Below, piece after piece: positions 59,094-64,000 of a DNA stretch of 64,000 bases. Source of the stretch: Terriglobia bacterium. GTDB taxonomy: Bacteria > Acidobacteriota > Terriglobia > Terriglobales > Acidobacteriaceae. The notes beneath the pieces were generated by a model. It was not told the origin of the DNA and did not search any database. It saw only the letters and a program-made list of their open reading frames with translations. The position numbers and the translations under genes are program-made. Location of the stretch: the NCBI GenBank assembly GCA_020073385.1, contig JAIQFH010000001.1:248001-312000 (forward strand), given 5' to 3'. The stretch's first letter is position 1. Each line of letters starts with the position of its first letter.

Positions 59094-60581
59094 CTAGTTG
59101 AGTCTGCAAACACGCACAGCGGGATTCTGATATGGGCACGTCAGCCCGTCGACTCCCAGTTGCTGGACCACGACCCAAGTCACTCCGTATTTCTCGCGCA
59201 AGCGCGCGAAGTCTGCGGCCTGCAAATTCCTCCACGGATTCTGCGCACGCACCTGCTCCAGCCACTCGTCAGCAAGAGGAGGAAACATGCTGACTGCTCC
59301 GCCGTCCTTGACCATGTCGGCCAGGCGGCTGCGCTTCGCCAGGCAGCGGAACCCGATCGCGTCCTCGCCGGGCCACCGCATATAGTCAGGATCGATGGCA
59401 AAGACGGCGTCCACAGGAGTATTCTCGTGAATCCACACAAAAGCCTGAGCCCAGGGATTCTTCGGAGCGCGGCCCGGACACTCGATATGCGCACTCGCAG
59501 GAAAGAGTGAGCGCTGCGCCAAGAACATCCCGATACCCAGGGGCACAAAGAGCGCCAGCCATCGCCACGCCCGATCCTTCAAAACATACTCGCCAAGAAA
59601 ACCTCCGACACACACAAACAGAAACATGTACAGCAGGTGCAGGCTGCGCAGCGGTTGTATCCGGGCGAGGCTCTCGAACGATGCAGGCAAGTCCACGGCG
59701 AGAGCTACAAGAAAATAGATCACTCCGTAGAGGGCAAAGGCGAGGCAGGCGTGCGCCAGCAGTATCTTGCTCCGTGCCCTCGCTAGCCGCGCAAACCACC
59801 ACAGCAGCGCGAGAGGAGCAAAGATGCCCAGCCACTCATACCATTGCCAATCCTGTATGTAAAAATAGGCATGCATTCTGGCAGATTCGTGGTATGCGGG
59901 CGATGCAGAGGAAGCGAGCGGAATGCTCATAAATATAAAGCATCCCAGTGCGCTTACGCCCTCAATTCGCCACCCAGTCCGGTGTTCGATCTGCTCGATG
60001 ACCAGCCAAAGCGCTCCAAACGAGAAAGGGAACACCCACATCAACGGATGGACGCAAGCGGCGAAAGCAATCCAAATCAGCGCACGAAGATATTTCCTCT
60101 CCAGAATCCTTACCACCGCAAAAACCGCCGCAAAGGCTGCCAGGTTTCGGGGATTCAGGTACTGATCCATGATGTAGAGCGCGGTGCCTGCCACCGGTGT
60201 CGTTAACAGCGCGGCGATCAGGCACACCGATCCCCATCGCGCCCGCGCACTTTCAAACAGCAGACCACTGAACTGCCAGCACCCTAGAAGCAACAAGAAG
60301 ATCGAAGCAACGTGCCACGCGAACAATCCGACCTCAAATGGCAGATGAGTCACACGCAAGGAAAACGCCACCAGATTCGGAAACAGAGTCATGCTGGCGT
60401 GCGAACGAAAGAATTCCTGACCGATAGGGAACAGCAAAGGGTTCAGAATCTTCTCCACGCCTGGAAGATAGATCTCGCTGTCCTCAGCATACGGATGGTA
60501 GCCGTGCGTGAGCAGCGCCGCGGCGGTTAACAGCAGAAGCACAATCCATGTTTTGTATGAGCCGAGACGGATTTTGATCAC
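59094..60581 (-). CDS. Multi-spanning membrane protein, GT-C-like
   Basis: Predicted 495-residue protein with about ten membrane segments (for example WIVLLLLTAAALLTHGYHPY, ASIFLLLLGCWQFSGLLF, ALIWIAFAACVHPLMWVFPF, SLHLLYMFLFVCVGGFLGEY). The loop YAEDSEIYLPGVEKILNP after the first helix has acidic residues where GT-C transferases keep catalytic Asp/Glu. The C-terminal soluble part (WIHENTPVDAVFAIDPDYMR, WLEQVRAQNPWRNLQ, YGVTWVVVQQLGV) resembles that of DUF6798-type membrane proteins. It is not assigned to a known GT-C family. It converges with a GT2 gene, and the pair may belong to one glycan process, though on opposite strands. Confidence 0.75.
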   Translation of the reverse strand: MIKIRLGSYKTWIVLLLLTAAALLTHGYHPYAEDSEIYLPGVEKILNPLLFPIGQEFFRSHASMTLFPNLVAFSLRVTHLPFEVGLFAWHVASIFLLLLGCWQFSGLLFESARARWGSVCLIAALLTTPVAGTALYIMDQYLNPRNLAAFAAVFAVVRILERKYLRALIWIAFAACVHPLMWVFPFSFGALWLVIEQIEHRTGWRIEGVSALGCFIFMSIPLASSASPAYHESARMHAYFYIQDWQWYEWLGIFAPLALLWWFARLARARSKILLAHACLAFALYGVIYFLVALAVDLPASFESLARIQPLRSLHLLYMFLFVCVGGFLGEYVLKDRAWRWLALFVPLGIGMFLAQRSLFPASAHIECPGRAPKNPWAQAFVWIHENTPVDAVFAIDPDYMRWPGEDAIGFRCLAKRSRLADMVKDGGAVSMFPPLADEWLEQVRAQNPWRNLQAADFARLREKYGVTWVVVQQLGVDGLTCPYQNPAVRVCRLN

Positions 60582-60681
60582 CCCAAGTGGTACGTATCGA
60601 TCCTTGTACGCAAATCAGCCTACAACAAAGCCGCCGCATTGCGGCGTCTTGGGGCGAGGTTTAACATCTAATCTATCCAAG

Positions 60682-61956
60682 ATGGCAACCGGGACAACAC
60701 CCTGCGTCACTCCTGCCACGGCGTCTACCGTTAGGGCGCCGCGCAGCATCACGATAGGCCTCAGCGAAATTCTGAATTTTGTCTACGACTCGTTCTGCAG
60801 CAACAAGATGCAGTTCACCCTGACAGCCTTGGCCATGGCTGTGGGCACAGCCTCAGTAATTCTGGTCGCAACCATCGGGCTCACCGGCAAGCAGTACATT
60901 CTTCGTCAACTGCAGTCCATCGGCACCAACATGATCTCCGCCGAGTATCAGGGCGGGTCGAACCGCATTGACTCGACGCCCGATCCCATGACCATCGAGG
61001 ACGTACGCGCCGTTCGCGAACAAGTATCGAGCGTGGTGGCGGCATCGCCCACCGTGGCGCTCGTGGACCGCATCAGCATCGGCGGTGGGAAGCAGAGCGA
61101 CATCCTGGTTCTCGGCGTCGATCCTGAATACACGCGCGTGCGCAATCTCAAACTGCTAGCAGGGCGCTTCTTCGACACGGAAGACTCTTCCGGACACAAC
61201 AAGGTCGGAGTGATTACAGAGAGGATGGCGTTGAAACTATATGGAAGTTCGACGCCGGCCATAGGACAGATCATCAAGCTCAGCGGCGGCCTTCCCTTCA
61301 CTGTGATCGGCGTGTTCAAGGAGAGCGTGGACACCTTCGGCCAATCAGAGATTCAGGAAGACACGATGCTGATCCCGTACACCGTCAGCCGGTTCTTCAC
61401 TCCGACGAATGCGGTCTACGAAATTTATTTTTCAGCGGCGACTCCGCAGGATGTTGTGCCGGCAACGGAGGCCATCAAGCGCGTCCTGCAATCGCGGCAT
61501 CGGGCTGAATCTGTCTACAACGTGCAGAACCTGACTCAGCTTCTCTCAGTTGCGGGCAAGATTGCCGATGCCCTGACCGTCATCCTCATGTTGGTGGCGT
61601 TTGTCACGCTGCTGGTCAGTGGCATCGGCATCATGAATATCATGCTGGCGACCGTGACGTCCCGCATTCGCGAGATTGGAATCCGTAAGGCGATCGGCGC
61701 AACGAACCGTGAGATCCGCTTCCAGTTTCTGGCCGAGGCGATTGTGATCTCGGTAACCGGAGGCATTGCCGGGATCATAGCCGGGCTCGCGATTCCGTAC
61801 TCGGTCCGCTTCTTCACGGATTTCCGTCTGCCGATCTCGGGGCTCTCGGCGATCATAGCGATCGTGGTCTCCTCGATTGTAGGCATGATTTTCGGGACGG
61901 TTCCCGCCACCCGCGCTTCGCAGCTCGATCCCGTGGAAAGCCTTCGCTACGAGTGA
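60682..61956 (+). CDS. MacB-like ABC transporter permease
   Basis: Predicted 424-residue membrane permease. The start is placed at the ATG reading MATGTTPCVTPATASTVRAP; the frame open to 60508 overlaps the divergent membrane gene and is not supported. Helix 1 is KMQFTLTALAMAVGTASVIL. A periplasmic core (GGSNRIDSTPDPMTIEDVRA, VLGVDPEYTRVRNLKLLAGR) follows, then the FtsX block: LTVILMLVAFVTLLVSGIGI, MNIMLATVTSRIREIGIRKA and GTVPATRASQLDPVESLRYE. It is a complete single-module MacB permease. No ATPase or membrane-fusion gene is adjacent in the window. It likely needs partners elsewhere. The substrate is unknown. Confidence 0.9.
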   Translation: MATGTTPCVTPATASTVRAPRSITIGLSEILNFVYDSFCSNKMQFTLTALAMAVGTASVILVATIGLTGKQYILRQLQSIGTNMISAEYQGGSNRIDSTPDPMTIEDVRAVREQVSSVVAASPTVALVDRISIGGGKQSDILVLGVDPEYTRVRNLKLLAGRFFDTEDSSGHNKVGVITERMALKLYGSSTPAIGQIIKLSGGLPFTVIGVFKESVDTFGQSEIQEDTMLIPYTVSRFFTPTNAVYEIYFSAATPQDVVPATEAIKRVLQSRHRAESVYNVQNLTQLLSVAGKIADALTVILMLVAFVTLLVSGIGIMNIMLATVTSRIREIGIRKAIGATNREIRFQFLAEAIVISVTGGIAGIIAGLAIPYSVRFFTDFRLPISGLSAIIAIVVSSIVGMIFGTVPATRASQLDPVESLRYE

Positions 61957-61987
61957 TATAAGGGCATTTGGGTTCGCTTTTATGTGG

Positions 61988-62099
61988 GGACAGCCGCCTT
62001 CGGCTGTCCGTCGAGCGAAGCTCGACTCTCCTCGGTCGGCACTCTTCTGATGTTGCCACCAGCTACAGAAACCACAAAGCCGGGCTGGTTGGCCCGGCT
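61988..62099. repeat. Three hairpins after the MacB-like permease
   Basis: First hairpin 61988-62009 (GGACAGCCG, loop CCTT, CGGCTGTCC). Second hairpin 62010-62026 (GTCGAGC, loop GAA, GCTCGAC). Third hairpin 62078-62099 (AGCCGGGC, six-base loop, GCCCGGCT). No T tract follows. They fill much of the 309-base gap to the next gene and may be transcription-end or REP-like elements. No gene is apparent there. Confidence 0.6.
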
Positions 62100-62265
62100 G
62101 TCCTACTGTGGAACTGGTTCGTCGGTCTTGTTTGGATCGGCAAGCCAGAATATCTAAAACTCGCTTGTCGCCGCGTCTTACCCCTCAGTCGCTGCGCAAT
62201 CTCGCACAGCAACTCAGGATCCAGGTTCAAAGTTTCAAGGTGAAAGCTAAAGCCTCCGAACCCCG

Positions 62266-62568
62266 TCACATCACCATGGCCAGGTTCTCCAATTCGTACT
62301 GAAGAACTGGGATAGCACAGCCAGCCATTTCGACGCGTCCCGCTGCGTCGAGTGCTGCCGTGGGAGAAACCCCATATCCACGGCCCATCAGGAACACGCG
62401 AAGCAATTCGGCGGCCTCGTAGGAATCGACCATGCCACCCTGGAGCAAGTCGTTCCGGAGCGCTGCCAGCTCCGTCATCGTGAACCTGTCTTTGTCGTTA
62501 CCCACCATCGTCTCTTTCATCATGGCCGTCATCACCTCCGACTCCGACCTTTGCCTCATTAGACTCAT
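62266..62568 (-). CDS. Small protein of unknown function
   Basis: Predicted 100-residue soluble protein. The start is placed at the ATG reading MSLMRQRSESEVMTAMMKET, with AGGTG upstream; an ATG seven codons earlier is an alternative. The rest reads DRFTMTELAALRNDLLQGGM, SYEAAELLRVFLMGRGYGVS and AALDAAGRVEMAGCAIPVLQ. It is rich in Met, Leu and Ala and appears helical. I recognise no family. Coding is supported by clean frame use and composition, not by similarity. It stands between hairpins and a gap of about 310 bases with nothing else seen. Confidence 0.5.
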   Translation of the reverse strand: MSLMRQRSESEVMTAMMKETMVGNDKDRFTMTELAALRNDLLQGGMVDSYEAAELLRVFLMGRGYGVSPTAALDAAGRVEMAGCAIPVLQYELENLAMVM

Positions 62569-62882
62569 CGGCACCTGTTGAAGTTGCATGCAATTGGGCT
62601 GCCGTAAATCCCGTACCCTTGTGGATACGACCCCAAACGCCTGTAGTTCTATTAACCCTTGTGATTATCGGAAGTTGCGGGGAATGCTTTATGCCTTGAG
62701 GAGGGCCATGGTGCCCTTCGTACCCACCAGTAATCTCAAAATTGACACAAAGTGTCGATTTCGGATGGCCGAGATTCAGCAGGGTGGTGGTGCAGGGGCA
62801 TTCCCGGCTTGATCAGGAATGCGTTACTCAACCTTGAGGCCTTAAGGCCCCTATCGCATCTGGAGTCAACAGATTTGGTGAC
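62569..62882. other. Intergenic region without recognised feature
   Basis: About 314 bases between two minus-strand genes. Short open frames are present on plus but look like chance. No hairpin, promoter or repeat could be supported. Confidence 0.4.
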
Positions 62883-63308
62883 CTACGCCGGTTCCGGAAG
62901 CTTCTCCTGCACCTGCGCCATCAAGCTCTCGAACTGCCTTTGTTCGAGGCAGACGGCGTGCTGGCCGTAGCGCGCCTCTCTTCCTGTCACGTGCCAGTAC
63001 GGCATCCAGCAGAACTGCTTGCCTCCACTGGTTTCGAGGACGACGAGAAAAGGATAGAACGTCACTTCTTCTTCCTCCTCTCCCAGCCAAGACTCCAGCT
63101 TGTCTGGCAGGAGCGCTGAGACCACTTTGTAATCGCTGTCTCCGGCGCCCAGTTGAAAGTCGAGACTTACATGAAGATCGCGGGTCGCACCGCAGGCTGG
63201 GCACGCTTCCGGGGCGGTTTTGGAGAAGTTGTAAAGCGTGTCGAAAAGCTTCTGGTGCGTCGGATATTTCTTATGACATTGAATACAGTAAAAGAATTGC
63301 GCAGCCAC
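62883..63308 (-). CDS. Zinc-ribbon-like protein of unknown function
   Basis: Predicted 141-residue cytoplasmic protein. The GTG start reading VAAQFFYCIQCHKKYPTHQK is chosen because AAAGGAGG stands eight bases before it; the frame runs 27 residues further upstream without support. Two Cys pairs, CIQC and CPAC (in ETACPACG-like context, here EACPACGATRDLHVSLDF), form a likely zinc ribbon. The rest is acidic: KLESWLGEEEEEVTFYPFLV and CWMPYWHVTGREARYGQHAV. The family is not recognised. It follows the Trm112-like gene by 58 bases on the same strand, probably in one transcript. Confidence 0.72.
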   Translation of the reverse strand: MAAQFFYCIQCHKKYPTHQKLFDTLYNFSKTAPEACPACGATRDLHVSLDFQLGAGDSDYKVVSALLPDKLESWLGEEEEEVTFYPFLVVLETSGGKQFCWMPYWHVTGREARYGQHAVCLEQRQFESLMAQVQEKLPEPA

Positions 63309-63366
63309 GTCCGAGCCTCCTTTCCCGGAACTACGGAGTTCAGCCGCCAACTGCGATCGTCGCCGC

Positions 63367-63534
63367 CTAAGGCTCGACCGTAGCCTCATCCACCAGCATG
63401 ATGGGGATGTCGTCCTTCACCGCATACACCCGGTGGCACTGCGTGCATTTGAGACTTTCCGGATTCTGCCGGTACTCGAGTGACTGTCTGCAGGCTGGAC
63501 AAACCAGCATTTCCAGGAGGTCTTTGGCAACCAT
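63367..63534 (-). CDS. Trm112-family small zinc-ribbon protein
   Basis: Predicted 55-residue protein starting MVAKDLLEMLVCPACRQSLE. It has CPAC and CTQC pairs that bind zinc, and the short IPIMLVDEA tail typical of bacterial Trm112/UPF0434 members. In eukaryotes and archaea Trm112 activates methyltransferases; bacterial members are often single-domain proteins of unknown partner. A seven-residue N-terminal extension is possible but lacks support. It heads a likely two-gene transcript. Confidence 0.9.
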   Translation of the reverse strand: MVAKDLLEMLVCPACRQSLEYRQNPESLKCTQCHRVYAVKDDIPIMLVDEATVEP

Positions 63535-63703
63535 AACTCGGGCATTGTACGACACGCCCCGGAGCGGGACGTGTGACGAGGCTCACACGGGGAGGTTGCG
63601 GGGATCACCAAGATCAGGGGCCAGGGGCTAGGGGTCAGCTGCGGACAACCGGGTGTCAGACCTCAGCCCTCAGACCTAGGCACCCGACGCCCGACGCCCG
63701 ATG

Positions 63704-63815
63704 CCCGACCCCTGACCCCCGACCCCTGACCCCCGACCCCTGACCCCCGACCCCTGACCCCCGACCCCTGACCCCCGACCCCTGACCCCCGACCCCTGAC
63801 CCCCGACCCCTGACC
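63704..63815. repeat. 14-bp tandem repeat, eight exact copies
   Basis: Eight exact copies of CCCGACCCCTGACC, C-rich on plus and G-rich on minus. Degenerate copies continue just before (GCCCGACGCCCGATG-type). It lies between the Trm112-like gene and folD in a gap of about 326 bases. The G-rich strand could form quadruplex-like structure. Copy number may vary between strains. Confidence 0.92.
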
Positions 63816-63860
63816 CTCGAAACATTCGCCGGTGTAAGATTTATTCGGAAGCCACTAATC

Positions 63861-64000
63861 ATGTCTGCCCTCATCCTCGATGGAACCAAGATCGCTCAGG
63901 ACATTCGTGCCGAAGTTGCGGCCGAAGTCAGGACCATGTCGGCTGCGGGCGTCCGGCCCGGGCTGGTGGTAGTGCTGGTTGGACACAACCCAGCTTCGGA
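63861..64000 (+). CDS. folD: Bifunctional methylenetetrahydrofolate dehydrogenase/cyclohydrolase, 5' part
   Basis: First 46 codons of folD; the gene runs off the right edge. The start reads [20 protein letters not shown], then [16 protein letters not shown], the N-terminal signature of FolD. The enzyme oxidises 5,10-methylene- to 5,10-methenyl-tetrahydrofolate with NADP and hydrolyses this to 10-formyl-tetrahydrofolate, in the cytoplasm. The catalytic Lys and NADP site lie beyond the window. A TAAGAT box near 63836 may be the -10. The 14-bp tandem repeat ends about 45 bases upstream. Confidence 0.93.
   Translation, partial: MSALILDGTKIAQDIRAEVAAEVRTMSAAGVRPGLVVVLVGHNPAS

Noticed and set aside
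63704..63815. CRISPR array
   Set aside because: The units are contiguous 14-bp repeats with no spacers and no cas genes are near.

Overview
The window looks like a chromosomal segment from a soil-type member of the Acidobacteriota, class Terriglobia. This is inferred from gene content, not from a database search. The markers are Oar-like TonB-dependent receptors with an N-terminal carboxypeptidase-regulatory domain, CRTAC1/ASPIC-UnbV proteins paired with TPR proteins, an 'acidobacterial duplicated orphan permease', an ECF sigma factor next to a TPR-containing Ser/Thr kinase, and many Tat-exported carbohydrate enzymes. I saw no rRNA, tRNA, CRISPR array, integrase or insertion sequence.

Layout. 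(1) 1-12.0 kb: the tail of a sialate O-acetylesterase-like gene, then a divergent cluster. On the minus strand it holds a TonB receptor, a Tat-exported FAD oxidoreductase resembling spermidine dehydrogenase, and an amidohydrolase. On the plus strand are two more paralogues of the same oxidoreductase, the first broken by a one-base frameshift. The two arms share a back-to-back promoter with a perfect 15-bp inverted repeat. (2) 12.3-23.9 kb: a plant-polysaccharide locus with GH51, a LacI-family regulator, GH31 and GH127, followed by a tight operon of an MFS transporter, an enolase-superfamily sugar-acid dehydratase, an AraD1/GguC protein and a 3-hydroxyisobutyrate-dehydrogenase-like oxidoreductase. 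LacI-type operators lie before GH51, lacI and GH31/GH127, and also before the TonB receptor at 24.96 kb, which suggests one regulon. (3) 24.1-35.8 kb: a decayed OLD-family ATPase fragment, then TonB receptor - TPR - TPR - CRTAC1 on plus, facing a second TPR/CRTAC1 pair on minus. (4) 36.2-45.6 kb: a flavin reductase, then a 2266-residue Ser/Thr kinase with a very long coiled-coil/TPR stalk, one membrane segment and extracytoplasmic repeats, followed by an outer-membrane beta-barrel protein. (5) 46-54.6 kb: signalling genes: a PAS histidine kinase/receiver hybrid, a membrane PAS protein with a Cys-rich tail, an ECF sigma factor plus Ser/Thr kinase operon, and a small secreted protein. (6) 54.8-64 kb: an AIM24-like protein, an ADOP permease, a GT2 glycosyltransferase, a GT-C-like membrane protein, a MacB-like permease, small conserved genes including a Trm112-like protein, a 14-bp tandem repeat, and the start of folD.

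How the genes work together. Region 2 is best read as secreted removal of arabinose or xylose side chains, uptake, and a non-phosphorylative aldonate route, under one LacI regulator. The receptor of region 3 is probably tied to it through the perfect operator GTAAACGTTTAC. The most interesting under-described assemblies are the TonB receptor/TPR/CRTAC1 set, the giant kinase with its outer-membrane neighbour, and the three-paralogue FAD-oxidoreductase cluster with its mirror-image promoter. All frames and starts come from reading the sequence. Family names rest on recognised motifs, and operon, regulon and pathway statements are inference.
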